A DNA stretch of 64,000 nt from Neobacillus drentensis (GCF_021560175.1 NZ_CP091110.1:1974001-2038000), one strand, 5' to 3'; positions 9,871 to 19,168 are shown, numbered from the stretch's first letter. Program-made: numbers and translations. The notes: generated by a model from the letters alone, not told the origin.

Positions 9871-11877
9871 ATGTTTAATACTATTGATGATTTATCAGTA
9901 ACATCGATTCGTACGCTTTCCATAGACGCAATTGAGAAAGCAAACTCTGGGCATCCAGGTATGCCGATGGGTGCTGCTCCAATGACTTATACATTATGGA
10001 CAAGATTTATGAACCATAATCCAAAGAATCCTCATTGGTTCAACCGTGATCGTTTCGTCTTATCTGCAGGCCATGGTTCTGCGTTGTTATACAGCATGCT
10101 TCACTTATCTGGCTATAATTTAAGTATGGAAGACATCAAACAATTCCGTCAGTGGGGCAGTAAGACACCAGGACACCCTGAGTACCGCCACACAGAAGGC
10201 GTCGAAGCAACTACCGGTCCACTTGGACAAGGAATTGCAATGGCTGTCGGAATGGCTATGGCAGAACGCCACGTGGCTAGTGTTTATAATAAAGACAACT
10301 ATGAAATTGTGAACCATTATACATACGGTGTTTGTGGTGATGGTGACCTTATGGAGGGTGTTTCTGCAGAAGCTGCTTCACTTGCAGGACATTTAAAATT
10401 AGGCCGTTTAGTGGTTTTATATGATTCAAATGATATTTCTCTTGATGGAGACCTAAACAAGTCTTTCTCTGAAAGTGTAAAAGGACGTTTTGAAGCTTAT
10501 GGCTGGCAATACCTTCGTGTTGAAGACGGCAATAACCTTGAAGAAATCGCAAAAGCACTTGAAGAAGCAAGAAATGACCTTGACCGTCCTACAATGATTG
10601 AAGTTAGAACTGTCATCGGGTATGGTTCACCAAACCGTGCTGGTACTTCTGGTGTTCACGGTGCTCCACTAGGTGCGGACGAGTTAAAACTTACAAAAGA
10701 AGCATATAAATGGACGTTTGAACAAGATTTCCATGTACCACAAGAAGTGTACGACAACTTCCAAAAACTTATTGTTGAAAACGGTGAGAAAAAGGAAAAA
10801 GAATGGAACGACACTTTCGCACAATATAAAAAGGAATATCCAGAACTAGCTGTTCAGCTTGAACAAGCGTTAAACAATGAACTTCCTGAAGGCTGGGACA
10901 AGGATATCCCTGTTTACCAAGAAGGTAAGAGTCTAGCAAGCCGTGCTTCTTCTGGTGAAGCCCTAAATGGTATCGCTAAAAACCTTCCAATTTTCATTGG
11001 CGGTTCAGCAGACCTTGCTGGTTCAAATAAAACCATGATTAAAGGCTCAGGCGATTTCATGCCAGGCAGCTATGAAGGCCGTAACTTCTGGTTCGGTGTT
11101 CGTGAATTTGCTATGGGTGCCGCAATGAATGGTATTGCCCTTCACGGCGGAGTAAAAGTTTTCGGCGGTACGTTCTTCGTATTCTCTGATTACCTTCGTC
11201 CAGCGATTCGTTTAGCGTCTATCATGGGACTTCCTGTTACGTATGTATTTACGCATGATAGTATTGCTGTTGGAGAAGATGGTCCAACACACGAACCTGT
11301 TGAGCAGCTTGCAGCATTACGAGCAATGCCAGGCCTATCGATCATCCGTCCAGCTGATGGTAATGAAACAGCAGCAGCTTGGAAGCTTGCGGTTGAATCA
11401 ACTAATAAACCAACTGCACTTATCTTGACTCGTCAAGATTTACCTACATTAAAAGGTACTGATACGAATGCATATGAAGGAGTTTCAAAAGGTGCTTATG
11501 TGGTTTCTCCAGCAGAAAAAGAGACAGCAGATGCGTTAATTTTGGCAACCGGTTCCGAAGTAAGTCTAGCTGTTGAAGCACAAAAAGTCCTTGCTGGTGA
11601 AGGTCTTCATGTATCGGTTGTCAGCATGCCTTCATGGGATCGTTTTGAGCAACAATCTCAAGAGTATAAAGATTCAGTTCTTCCAAGAAGTGTGAAAAAA
11701 CGTCTTGGAATTGAAATGGGTGCCTCGCTTGGCTGGCACAAATATACAGGTGACGAAGGCGATGTATTGGCTATTGACCAATTCGGAGCATCAGCACCAG
11801 GTGAAAAAATTATGGAAGAATACGGCTTTAGCGTTGATCATGTTGTTGCCCGTGTTAAGGCTCTATTACAAAAATAA
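9871..11877 (+). CDS. tkt: transketolase
   Basis: Tkt moves two-carbon units between sugar phosphates in the pentose phosphate pathway, using thiamine diphosphate and a divalent metal. The 668 residues show [17 protein letters not shown], the ThDP motif GDGDLMEG...N (near 155-185), and the pyrimidine domain with [15 protein letters not shown] and [21 protein letters not shown] 9871 has GAAAGGATG upstream. The frame is open 19 codons further to 9814, which I reject because that segment is not conserved. Confidence 0.97.
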   Translation: MFNTIDDLSVTSIRTLSIDAIEKANSGHPGMPMGAAPMTYTLWTRFMNHNPKNPHWFNRDRFVLSAGHGSALLYSMLHLSGYNLSMEDIKQFRQWGSKTPGHPEYRHTEGVEATTGPLGQGIAMAVGMAMAERHVASVYNKDNYEIVNHYTYGVCGDGDLMEGVSAEAASLAGHLKLGRLVVLYDSNDISLDGDLNKSFSESVKGRFEAYGWQYLRVEDGNNLEEIAKALEEARNDLDRPTMIEVRTVIGYGSPNRAGTSGVHGAPLGADELKLTKEAYKWTFEQDFHVPQEVYDNFQKLIVENGEKKEKEWNDTFAQYKKEYPELAVQLEQALNNELPEGWDKDIPVYQEGKSLASRASSGEALNGIAKNLPIFIGGSADLAGSNKTMIKGSGDFMPGSYEGRNFWFGVREFAMGAAMNGIALHGGVKVFGGTFFVFSDYLRPAIRLASIMGLPVTYVFTHDSIAVGEDGPTHEPVEQLAALRAMPGLSIIRPADGNETAAAWKLAVESTNKPTALILTRQDLPTLKGTDTNAYEGVSKGAYVVSPAEKETADALILATGSEVSLAVEAQKVLAGEGLHVSVVSMPSWDRFEQQSQEYKDSVLPRSVKKRLGIEMGASLGWHKYTGDEGDVLAIDQFGASAPGEKIMEEYGFSVDHVVARVKALLQK

Positions 11878-11895
11878 TCTGATAAGATAAAGAAG

Positions 11896-11922
11896 GAGAA
11901 CGGAGATTCCGTTCTCTTTTTT
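11896..11922 (+). terminator. Terminator after tkt
   Basis: GAGAACGGA/TCCGTTCTC stem with a T-rich tail, about 20 nt after the stop. Confidence 0.88.
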
Positions 11923-11950
11923 GCTGTGTGTATGTAAAAGTATGGTAATT

Positions 11951-12076
11951 ATGCCAATCGATGATAAAAATCAGCCATAAATACAAATAAATGAGCCAAT
12001 CCATCGTTGAAATGAGCCATTAGTACCTATTTTTGAGCCAATTACTCACAGAAATGAGCCAATACCGTCAATCACG
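11951..12076. repeat. Six-unit array with a 21-bp period (GAGCCA core)
   Basis: The core GAGCCA occurs at 11993, 12014, 12035 and 12056. Degenerate copies CAGCCA at 11972 and ATGCCA at 11951 continue the series. The step is exactly 21 bp each time, while the sequence between cores is barely conserved. It fills the gap between the tkt terminator and the sirA promoter. No ORF explains it. Confidence 0.8.
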
Positions 12077-12177
12077 GGTAAATATAATAGATATAGTTAT
12101 TACAATATTTTGAACAATGGCGTTTTTTAGAGGAAAATTCATGAATTCTACCGAAATAGTAGTTGTGTAATATTTAA

Positions 12178-12217
12178 TCGACAAAAGTAGTGAAAGTTTT
12201 TGCCGCCGTAAGACAAA
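12178..12217 (-). promoter_or_regulatory. Candidate Spo0A boxes of sirA
   Basis: On the minus strand TTTTGTCGA (12178-12186) matches the core of the 0A box TTTGTCGAA. A weaker copy TTTGTCTTA (12209-12217) sits about 20 bp upstream of a TATAAT at 12237-12242. sirA is a known Spo0A-induced gene in B. subtilis. Confidence 0.55.
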
Positions 12218-12273
12218 CGTTTTGTTTATGCTTTTTTATAATAGAAAAAAGGGTTTCAACGGAGGAGAGAACA

Positions 12274-12717
12274 GTGGTGAGAAAATATCAGCTTTACTTA
12301 ATAGAAGATGAATTTGCCGCCCATTACTTCGGACGAGAGCGTATATTTTTTCAACTTTTTCAAGAACATCAAACTTCTAACGGCGAACTTAAATTTATAA
12401 CGCAAAAACAAATTTCATATATTACAAAACGGGTCGAGGTCTTAAAAATCCACAATCTGCTTCAAAAACAGCTCGGAAAAATGAAGGGGTTTAAAGCGGA
12501 TCAGGGTGCATACACGATTTTCCTAAGCGGAAAACTAAGCACGGCAAGATTAGAAGTTTTTCAAGAATTAATCACTGTGGAAGCAGAAGGTACCTATGAA
12601 GCGGAAACTGCCTTCTTTGAAGTACTCAGAAAATGTGAATCTTCCTTCTTAGCCATTGATCTTGAACATGAGCGGGTTGGCTGGTTAAAACCTATTAAAG
12701 AAAGAAAATTTGTCTAA
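12274..12717 (+). CDS. sirA: sporulation inhibitor of replication SirA
   Basis: SirA binds DnaA domain I at the onset of sporulation and stops new rounds of replication. The 147 residues carry the family features YLIEDEFAAHYFGRE near the start, TQKQISYIT in the middle and AETAFFEVLRKC...VGWLKPIKERKFV at the end. GTG 12274 lies seven bases after GGAGGA; GTG 12277 is equally possible. It holds the yneE position after tkt. Confidence 0.92.
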   Translation: MVRKYQLYLIEDEFAAHYFGRERIFFQLFQEHQTSNGELKFITQKQISYITKRVEVLKIHNLLQKQLGKMKGFKADQGAYTIFLSGKLSTARLEVFQELITVEAEGTYEAETAFFEVLRKCESSFLAIDLEHERVGWLKPIKERKFV

Positions 12718-12790
12718 TTAAAATGAGATATTGTTTTCTTCCGATTAATTTAGTACACTGTATGATAGACAACATGAAGGAGGAAGTTTA

Positions 12791-13003
12791 ATGTTATATT
12801 TTCTAGTTGGTATACTAGCATTAGCAGCTGGTGTAGCACTAGGATTTTTCATTGCTCGCAGATATATGATGAGCTATTTAAAGAAAAATCCGCCAATCAA
12901 TGAACAAATGTTAAAAATGATGATGATGCAAATGGGTATGAAACCTTCACAAAAGAAGATCAACCAAATGATGGCTGCAATGAACAAGCAGCAATCTAAA
13001 TAA
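12791..13003 (+). CDS. yneF: YneF, UPF0154 membrane protein
   Basis: A 70-residue protein with one N-terminal membrane helix (~3-24, rich in Leu, Ala and Gly) ending in ARRYM. The methionine-rich cytosolic tail is [25 protein letters not shown], typical of UPF0154. The function is unknown. AAGGAGGA precedes the ATG. Confidence 0.92.
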   Translation: MLYFLVGILALAAGVALGFFIARRYMMSYLKKNPPINEQMLKMMMMQMGMKPSQKKINQMMAAMNKQQSK

Positions 13004-13055
13004 ACCGGACAAGCATCCATGTAAAATCCTTTTCCAAAGGATTCATCACTTGTTT

Positions 13056-13113
13056 GTAAGTAATTAGAAGATAGGGGAGTTTAACGGTCATTCTTTGTCA
13101 ATTAATTACTTAC
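13056..13113. repeat. 11-bp inverted repeat with 36-bp spacer
   Basis: GTAAGTAATTA (13056-13066) and its exact complement TAATTACTTAC (13103-13113) flank a 36-nt segment between yneF and the cold-shock gene. No T run follows, so it is not a plain terminator. Confidence 0.6.
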
Positions 13114-13131
13114 CCTTCATAATTTAAATCC

Positions 13132-13173
13132 AAAAACCACTTTTTCTGATGAACCGGGAAGGTGGTTTTTTTA
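13132..13173 (+). terminator. Terminator after yneF
   Basis: AAAACCAC/GTGGTTTT stem with a long loop and a T run, before the cold-shock promoter. Confidence 0.7.
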
Positions 13174-13222
13174 TGAATTAAAATCGAAGTAAAAAAATTA
13201 TTGTCGTTAAATTTTGGAAACC

Positions 13223-13251
13223 TTGCATACTTTTATAAACTATGTTATTAT
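13223..13251 (+). promoter_or_regulatory. Cold-shock gene promoter
   Basis: TTGCAT (13223-13228), a 17-bp spacer and TATTAT (13246-13251). This predicts a 5' leader of about 115 nt, the long leader typical of csp genes. Confidence 0.6.
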
Positions 13252-13341
13252 AAAGAAGAATTATTTTTGTTCGGTGTAAAGGATAGTATAAGATTAAACT
13301 TTTCGTCTTGATGATCACTGAGTGCAAGGATAGTAACACAT

Positions 13342-13366
13342 TGTGTGCAAAGCACACAGCAGGAGG
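13342..13366 (+). promoter_or_regulatory. Leader hairpin directly before the csp ribosome-binding site
   Basis: TGTGTGC, an AAA loop and GCACACA make a 7-bp hairpin ending two bases before the RBS AGGAGG (13361-13366). Such a position suits temperature-dependent translation, but this is inferred. Confidence 0.55.
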
Positions 13367-13373
13367 AAACAAA

Positions 13374-13574
13374 ATGGAAAACGGTAAAGTAAAATGGTTT
13401 AATGCAGAAAAAGGATTCGGATTCATCGAGCGTGAAGGCGGAGAAGACGTATTCGTACATTTCTCAGCAATCCAAGGCGAAGGTTTCAAATCTTTAGACG
13501 AAGGTCAAGCAGTAACTTTTGACGTTGAGCAAGGCCAACGTGGAGCTCAAGCAGCTAACGTTCGTAAAGCTTAA
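13374..13574 (+). CDS. cold-shock protein (CspA/CspB family)
   Basis: A 66-residue OB-fold RNA chaperone that binds single-stranded nucleic acid. RNP1 (KGFGFIE) and RNP2 (VFVHFSAI) are intact and the length is standard. It lies between yneF and the Spo0E-like gene, a place without a csp gene in B. subtilis. I do not assign cspB, cspC or cspD. Confidence 0.95.
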   Translation: MENGKVKWFNAEKGFGFIEREGGEDVFVHFSAIQGEGFKSLDEGQAVTFDVEQGQRGAQAANVRKA

Positions 13575-13587
13575 TTAAAAGCAAAAG

Positions 13588-13618
13588 AAAACAGGCTCTT
13601 TATAGAGTCTGTTTTTTT
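13588..13618 (+). terminator. Terminator after the cold-shock gene
   Basis: ACAGGCTCT/AGAGTCTGT stem with one mismatch, TTAT loop and T7. Confidence 0.88.
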
Positions 13619-14208
13619 ATTAGCTTTTGATCTCAATGTATTTGAAAAATAAACGGTAAAATTCCGTTTATTTTGGGAAATACCCATATTTCATTAATAA
13701 TAAAGGAAGTATTTCCGTTTATATTATCCAAATGTTTGGATTTTGTCTTATTTCGAGCGGTTAATCGGAATATCTGCGCTTATATTTGCTTCTTAAGCTT
13801 CCTCTATATACATTAGCAGGAAATTCTCCGGCTATAATACCACACGAAAATCCACAATTAATAATACCAGTACCTATTTTATAAAAAACAAGGAGCCCTG
13901 CTCACGAATGAACAGGGCACATGTAAAAAAGTAAATCAAATGGTAGACTCATTGTAGCATATAAACCAGCAATAACCAAATTTATTTATATATACGGTAA
14001 ACAGCTAGGATGAACCTCATGCTAGCAGTCAATGACTGGGAATATTCGAACTAAACCGACAAGCACTCATATTAATGTGGTGCTTTTTTTGACAACCGAT
14101 AATTTCTAAGTATTTATTATTTTGTAAAAATTTGATAAAATAGGTACCTCGGTATTCGAAGAATTCGTTATGAAACAAGAGCTCGTCATGTATGTTGGGG
14201 GTGTTTAG
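13619..14208. other. 590-bp gap without a gene
   Basis: I see no credible ORF. It holds degenerate copies of a TTCCGTTTAT element (13662-13671, 13713-13722, weaker near 13776) and a GCCCTG/CAGGGC hairpin at 13895-13918. A terminator-like hairpin with T7 is at 14061-14090 (AAGCAC/GTGCTT), with no obvious gene before it. A small RNA ending at 14090 is possible but unsupported. Confidence 0.6.
14061..14090 (+). terminator. Orphan Rho-independent terminator
   Basis: AAGCAC-CAT/ATG-GTGCTT stem with one bulge each side, then T7. No coding sequence ends nearby; the csp terminator is already at 13588. Confidence 0.7.
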
Positions 14209-15960
14209 TTGAAAGTATTTTTAGAATTAGGCTGGTTTTTTAAACAAGAGAAAAAAGCGTACTTATCAGGGGTTTTCATTTTATTATTTGTGGCGGCACT
14301 GCAGTTAATTCCTCCTAAAGTAATTGGAATCATTGCCGACCAGATTCATGAAGGAACGATCACATCCGCCATACTGGTAAAATGGGTCGTGGTATTAGTT
14401 GTTGTGGGACTATCGATGTATGTTCTTCGCTATTATTGGCGAATTATGATCTTCGGCTCATCCGTCAAGCTAAGCAGGATCCTCCGCGACCAATTATATA
14501 GCCACTTTACCAAGATGTCCCCATCATTCTATCAAAAAAGCCGGATTGGGGACCTCATGGCCCATGCAACCAATGACCTATCGGCGATCCAGCAAACAGC
14601 TGGCGCAGGTGTGTTAACCTTCGTAGATTCACTTTCTACTGGCGGATTTGTGATACTTGCAATGGCCTTTACCATCAGCTGGAAACTGACGTTGATTTGT
14701 TTAATACCGATGCCGGTTATGGCGATGCTGACCAGCTGGTTTGGCACGATGCTACATAAAAGTTTTCACAAAGCACAGGAGGCTTTTTCCTCTTTAAATG
14801 ATAAAACACAAGAAAGCATCACCGGGATTAAAGTGATTAAGACATTCGGCCAAGAGCAAGAGGATATTGAGGATTTTCGCAAACAATCAGAAGATGTCGT
14901 TCGAAAAAATATTGTTGTGGCCAAAATCGATTCTCTCTATGACCCGACCATATCCATCATTGTTGGGATTTCCTTTTTTCTATCAATTGCTTTTGGGGCA
15001 AAATATGTTCTTAATGGGGAGCTAACCATCGGTGAATTAATCTCGTTTACGACCTATTTAGGCCTTCTAATATGGCCGATGCTGGCATTTGGCTGGCTGT
15101 TTAATATCGTGGAACGGGGTCGCGCTTCCTATGATCGTGTCGCTGTGCTCTTAAGAGAAAAGGTAGAAATCACCGATGATGATGACGCATTAGACGTCAT
15201 GCCGATTGGTGATATTGATTTTAAGATAAATGAATTTACCTATCCGGGCGCCACAAATCCAATTTTAAAAGACATCTTTTTCTCAATAAAGAAAGGTGAA
15301 ACACTTGGAATTGTGGGGAAAACTGGTGCAGGAAAAACAACGCTGCTCAAACTTATTATCCGTGAATTTGAGCGCTATCAGGGTGAAATTTTATTTGGCG
15401 GGAAAGCGCTTCAAGCTTATAGGCTCGAAAAACTTCGGGAAGCGATTGGTTATGTTCCCCAGGACCATTTTCTGTTTTCCGCGACCGTAGCCGAAAATAT
15501 TGCGTTTACAACCCCAGATATTTCAAGAGACGAAATCGAAAAGGCGGCAAAACTTGCAAATATTCATGATGACATTCTTCAATTTACCGAAGGCTATCAA
15601 ACGGTTGTTGGAGAACGGGGTGTCTCTTTATCAGGCGGACAAAAACAACGGATTTCCATTGCCCGCGCCCTCTTGATGAATCCTGAACTATTAGTGCTGG
15701 ATGATTCGTTATCTGCAGTCGATGCGAAAACAGAAGAGGCCATCCTTTCTTCCTTACGACAAAATCGGGAAGGGAAGACCACGATGATTACCTCCCATCG
15801 CTTAAGTGCCATTCAGCATGCCAATCTGATTCTGGTCCTGGATGACGGGAAAATTGTTGAGAGAGGGAAGCATGAAGACTTAATGCAACAAGATGGATGG
15901 TATAAGGAAATGTATTTGCACCAGCAGTTAGAAGAGCTGGTCGAACATGGGGGACGTTAA
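14209..15960 (+). CDS. heterodimeric ABC exporter, subunit 1 (YheI/BmrC-like)
   Basis: A 583-residue half-transporter with six N-terminal membrane helices (ABC_membrane, ~1-300) and a C-terminal ATPase domain. Walker A is GKTGAGKTT, the signature LSGGQKQR and Walker B LLVLDDS. Aspartate replaces the usual catalytic glutamate after Walker B, which marks the degenerate subunit of BmrCD-type heterodimers. The partner follows directly. Likely substrates are hydrophobic drugs or lipids, not predictable further. TTG start with GGGGGTG upstream. Confidence 0.9.
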   Translation: MKVFLELGWFFKQEKKAYLSGVFILLFVAALQLIPPKVIGIIADQIHEGTITSAILVKWVVVLVVVGLSMYVLRYYWRIMIFGSSVKLSRILRDQLYSHFTKMSPSFYQKSRIGDLMAHATNDLSAIQQTAGAGVLTFVDSLSTGGFVILAMAFTISWKLTLICLIPMPVMAMLTSWFGTMLHKSFHKAQEAFSSLNDKTQESITGIKVIKTFGQEQEDIEDFRKQSEDVVRKNIVVAKIDSLYDPTISIIVGISFFLSIAFGAKYVLNGELTIGELISFTTYLGLLIWPMLAFGWLFNIVERGRASYDRVAVLLREKVEITDDDDALDVMPIGDIDFKINEFTYPGATNPILKDIFFSIKKGETLGIVGKTGAGKTTLLKLIIREFERYQGEILFGGKALQAYRLEKLREAIGYVPQDHFLFSATVAENIAFTTPDISRDEIEKAAKLANIHDDILQFTEGYQTVVGERGVSLSGGQKQRISIARALLMNPELLVLDDSLSAVDAKTEEAILSSLRQNREGKTTMITSHRLSAIQHANLILVLDDGKIVERGKHEDLMQQDGWYKEMYLHQQLEELVEHGGR

Positions 15961-15961
15961 T

Positions 15962-17755
15962 ATGGACGAGAAAATAGAACTATCAGAACGTGAACAACGA
16001 AAGGTCTTATACCGTCTTCTTTCCTATACAAAGCCGCACAAAAAAATGATCACTTTCGCCTTTGTCCTGCTTTTGCTTACCACGATTGGCGATATTGTAC
16101 TTCCGTTAATCGTGAAAGTGTTTATTGATAATTATTTAACACCAGGAAAGCTTGAGTTTCAGCCCTTACTGATTCTTGGCTCCGTTTATATGGGGATTCA
16201 AGTCGTTAAAGCGATTCTCATGTTCTTTCAATTAGTTAAATTTCAGGAAATTGCCCTCTATATAATTCAGCAGCTTCGAATTGATGTCTTTTCCAAGGTA
16301 CAGTCACTTGGATTAAAATATTTTGATAAAACACCAGCAGGGAGTATTGTCTCAAGGGTCACCAATGATACAGAAGCCATTAAGGATATGTTCGTAACGG
16401 TCATCGCTACGTTTATTCAAAGTGGATTCTTACTGATCGGCATTTTTATTGCCATGTTTTTCTTAAATGTGAAGCTTGCCCTGTTATGCGTAATTATTTT
16501 GCCAATCTTAATGTTTGTCATGAACTTATACAGAAAATTGAGCTCTCGTTTTTACCTCGATATGCGGGAGCGATTGAGTCAATTAAATGCAAAGCTGGCC
16601 GAATCGCTTTCCGGGATGGCGATAATTCAAGTTTTTCGCCAAGAAAAACGCCTCCGTCAAGAATTTGGTAACATCAATGAGCAGCACTATAATGCTGGAA
16701 TGAAAAATATTAAGATTGATGGCTTACTGTTAAGACCGGCGATTGACCTCATCTATATCTTTGCCTTGATTCTTGTTCTCAGCTACTTTGGGATCACTTC
16801 CTTTGAGAACCGTGTAGAAATCGGTGTCATCTACGCCTTTATCAATTATTTAGACCGTTTCTTTGAACCAATTAATCAAATGATGATGAGGCTTTCGTTA
16901 TACCAGCAGGCCATTGTGGCTGGTTCACGTGTTTTTAAATTATTAGATGAAGAGGAACTAGCCCCTGCGCAACAACTGAAAAAGAGCACATCCATTGAAG
17001 AAGGGAAAATTGAGTTTAAGAATGTCAGCTTTTCCTATGATGGTGAAAGGGATGTGTTGAAAAATATTTGCTTTACAGCGCATCCAGGGGAAACAGTTGC
17101 ATTAGTAGGACATACGGGGAGCGGGAAGAGCTCGATTATTAACTTGATGATGCGTTTTTATGAGTTTGAACGTGGGGAGATTTTAATCGATGGGGAATCG
17201 ATTCGAAATTACACAAAGACCGAGTTACGGAAAAAAATGGGCCTTGTACTCCAAGATCCATTCCTGTTTTTTGGGACGGTAAAAGATAATATCCGCCTTT
17301 ATAATCATGGTCTATCAGATGAACAAATAGAAGAGGCAGCGAAGTTTGTGCAAGCCCATCCGTTTATTGAAAGATTAGAAGATGGCTATCATCATAAGGT
17401 AGTTGAAAGGGGATCTACTTTTTCAAGTGGACAGCGGCAATTGATTGCCTTTGCTAGGACGATTGCGGCTAATCCAAAAATATTGGTCCTCGATGAAGCG
17501 ACAGCCAATATTGATACGGAAACGGAAGAAATGATCCAAACCGCATTGGCGAAGATGCGAAAAGGTCGTACTACGATCGCTATTGCTCATCGCTTGTCAA
17601 CGATCCAAGATGCGGAATTAATTCTGGTCCTGCACCAAGGGGAAATTGTTGAGCGGGGGACGCATCAAGAACTGCTTGCCCTAGGAGGTCTCTATCATAA
17701 GATGTTCCTGCTGCAAAACGGGGTACTAGAGCGGTTGGAGGATGCGGTGAATTAA
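15962..17755 (+). CDS. heterodimeric ABC exporter, subunit 2 (YheH/BmrD-like)
   Basis: A 597-residue partner half-transporter with an ABC_membrane domain and ATPase. Walker A is GHTGSGKSS, Walker B ILVLDEAT with the normal catalytic glutamate. The signature is the altered FSSGQRQL, so the pair would have one active and one degenerate ATP site. ATG 15962 lies eight bases after GGGGG; ATG 15947 overlaps the first gene by 14 bp. The two genes are translationally coupled. Confidence 0.9.
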   Translation: MDEKIELSEREQRKVLYRLLSYTKPHKKMITFAFVLLLLTTIGDIVLPLIVKVFIDNYLTPGKLEFQPLLILGSVYMGIQVVKAILMFFQLVKFQEIALYIIQQLRIDVFSKVQSLGLKYFDKTPAGSIVSRVTNDTEAIKDMFVTVIATFIQSGFLLIGIFIAMFFLNVKLALLCVIILPILMFVMNLYRKLSSRFYLDMRERLSQLNAKLAESLSGMAIIQVFRQEKRLRQEFGNINEQHYNAGMKNIKIDGLLLRPAIDLIYIFALILVLSYFGITSFENRVEIGVIYAFINYLDRFFEPINQMMMRLSLYQQAIVAGSRVFKLLDEEELAPAQQLKKSTSIEEGKIEFKNVSFSYDGERDVLKNICFTAHPGETVALVGHTGSGKSSIINLMMRFYEFERGEILIDGESIRNYTKTELRKKMGLVLQDPFLFFGTVKDNIRLYNHGLSDEQIEEAAKFVQAHPFIERLEDGYHHKVVERGSTFSSGQRQLIAFARTIAANPKILVLDEATANIDTETEEMIQTALAKMRKGRTTIAIAHRLSTIQDAELILVLHQGEIVERGTHQELLALGGLYHKMFLLQNGVLERLEDAVN

Positions 17756-17760
17756 TAGAA

Positions 17761-17791
17761 AAAGGCCTGGCATAATGCCAGGCTTTCCTTT
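17761..17791 (+). terminator. Terminator after the ABC exporter pair
   Basis: AAGGCCTGGCA/TGCCAGGC stem followed by a T-rich tail. Confidence 0.8.
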
Positions 17792-17796
17792 TAAAG

Positions 17797-17844
17797 TTGT
17801 CTAGCTCCAGGCCATACGCCGCTGACCAGGGCGCTTACGCTTTT
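17797..17844. repeat. Dispersed Bacillaceae-type 'TCTAGCTCC...GCGCTTACGCTTTTCT' element
   Basis: The block starts TGTCTAGCTCCAGG and ends GGGCGCTTACGCTTTTC, with an inner GCC...GGC hairpin. I recognise the two ends as a short intergenic repeat seen often in Bacillus-type genomes. It directly abuts the stop of the spo0E-like gene. Identification is from memory and was not searched. Confidence 0.5.
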
Positions 17845-18021
17845 CTATACTGCGGTATTTGGAACCTTTTTTATATATATTTTATTATATTCGTTTAATA
17901 GCTTATCAAGTTCCTGACTGTAACGAATTGCAACGGAGGATGTCAAGCCGTTTGTCGTGGCGACTTGAATTAATTCAGCTCGCTTTGTTTCTATCATAGT
18001 AATGAGATCTTGTTTCAACAC
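17845..18021 (-). CDS. Spo0E-family aspartyl-phosphate phosphatase (YnzD-like)
   Basis: A 58-residue protein. Spo0E-family proteins dephosphorylate Spo0A~P and delay sporulation. It has two predicted helices and the family signature SQELDKLLNEY (residues 35-45). The first helix contains IETKRAELIQVA. GTG 18021 follows GGAAAGG by eight bases; TTG 18018 is possible. It occupies the ynzD position between yneF and ccdA. Confidence 0.88.
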   Translation of the reverse strand: MLKQDLITMIETKRAELIQVATTNGLTSSVAIRYSQELDKLLNEYNKIYIKKVPNTAV

Positions 18022-18299
18022 GGCCGAAGTCCTTTCCGGAGTAACTCCTAAAATTTTTTAGTAAAAAAAAATAGTCTATTGCCATTTAAAAGGGCATTGT
18101 TTTACTAGTATAACCTATAATGTAAATTACTTCAAAGAGATTTGTAAGAATAAATCCATTTTATTTGTTTCTATTTGAAAAAGTTACTATTTTTTGACGT
18201 GTGAACAGCGAGACACAAAATTTTCACGTTAACCATTATCATTTCGAGAGCATATTTGTTAGAATGAGAAGGTATCGACTATAGTGGGAGTGTTAATAT
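18022..18299. other. Divergent intergenic region before ccdA
   Basis: AT-rich spacer between the Spo0E-like gene and ccdA. It contains T and A runs around 18050-18075 but no operator that I can name. Confidence 0.4.
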
Positions 18300-19007
18300 A
18301 TGTCTGATGTAAATCTATTTATCGCATTAGGGGCCGGCTTTTTAAGCTTTATTTCTCCTTGTTGTTTACCGCTTTATCCAGCTTTTCTTTCATACATAAC
18401 GGGCATGTCTGTGGGAGAACTAAAAGATGAAAATGCCATGCTGCAAAAACGAAGCTTGCTGCATACCTTATTTTTCTTGTTAGGTTTTTCGATTATCTTT
18501 ATCGCGATTGGGTTTGGAACCTCATTTCTTGGCAGCTTCTTCTTATCTTATAAAGATCTGATTCGGCAGTTAGGCGGAATCTTTATTGTTTTATTTGGCT
18601 TAATGATTGTCGGTGTGTTTAAACCGGAATTTATGATGAGGGATCGCCGCTTTGAATTCAAAAACAGACCATCAGGTTATATCGGATCCATATTAATTGG
18701 GATGGCATTTGCTGCTGGGTGGACGCCTTGTACGGGACCGATTCTTTCATCCGTCATTCTCTTAGCTGCATCCAATCCTGGTTCAGGCGTATTATATATG
18801 ATTGCCTACTCCCTAGGCTTTGCGATTCCATTTTTAATCCTATCCTTCTTTGTCGGCCGGATGAAGTGGATCAAAACGCACAGCGGGAAAATTATGAAAA
18901 TCGGCGGTTATATCATGATTGTCATGGGAATTGTACTCTTCTTTGACTGGATGACGAAAATTATTATCCTTTTTCAAGGAATGTTTGGCGGCTTTACTGG
19001 TTTTTAA
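18300..19007 (+). CDS. ccdA: cytochrome c biogenesis / thiol-disulfide transporter CcdA
   Basis: CcdA carries reducing equivalents across the membrane from thioredoxin to extracytoplasmic partners, serving cytochrome c maturation and spore cortex formation in Bacillus. The 235 residues form six membrane helices. The paired redox cysteines are in [11 protein letters not shown] (helix 1) and GWTPCTGP (helix 4). The N-terminal motif is CC rather than one Cys. ATG 18300 follows GGGAG. Confidence 0.94.
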   Translation: MSDVNLFIALGAGFLSFISPCCLPLYPAFLSYITGMSVGELKDENAMLQKRSLLHTLFFLLGFSIIFIAIGFGTSFLGSFFLSYKDLIRQLGGIFIVLFGLMIVGVFKPEFMMRDRRFEFKNRPSGYIGSILIGMAFAAGWTPCTGPILSSVILLAASNPGSGVLYMIAYSLGFAIPFLILSFFVGRMKWIKTHSGKIMKIGGYIMIVMGIVLFFDWMTKIIILFQGMFGGFTGF

Positions 19008-19168
19008 GAATTTCCTAGTTTGGAAGTTATTTGGAGCTTTCCATCTATTGCATGGATTTCCTTGAACATTTGAATATTTTAAAGGTAAAAATAGTGATTA
19101 TTTTTTCTCAAAATTCATCATTTGATATATAATGGTTGAGTAAATAATTAGATAAAGATAAGGGATGA

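Noticed and set aside
11951..12076. CRISPR array
   Set aside because: The constant core is only six bases and the period is 21 bp; no cas genes are present.
14012..14056. 14-codon peptide starting at 14012
   Set aside because: No RBS at proper distance, and too short to judge.
13619..14208. Small RNA gene ending at the orphan terminator 14061-14090
   Set aside because: No promoter or conserved structure could be shown; noted only as a gap feature.
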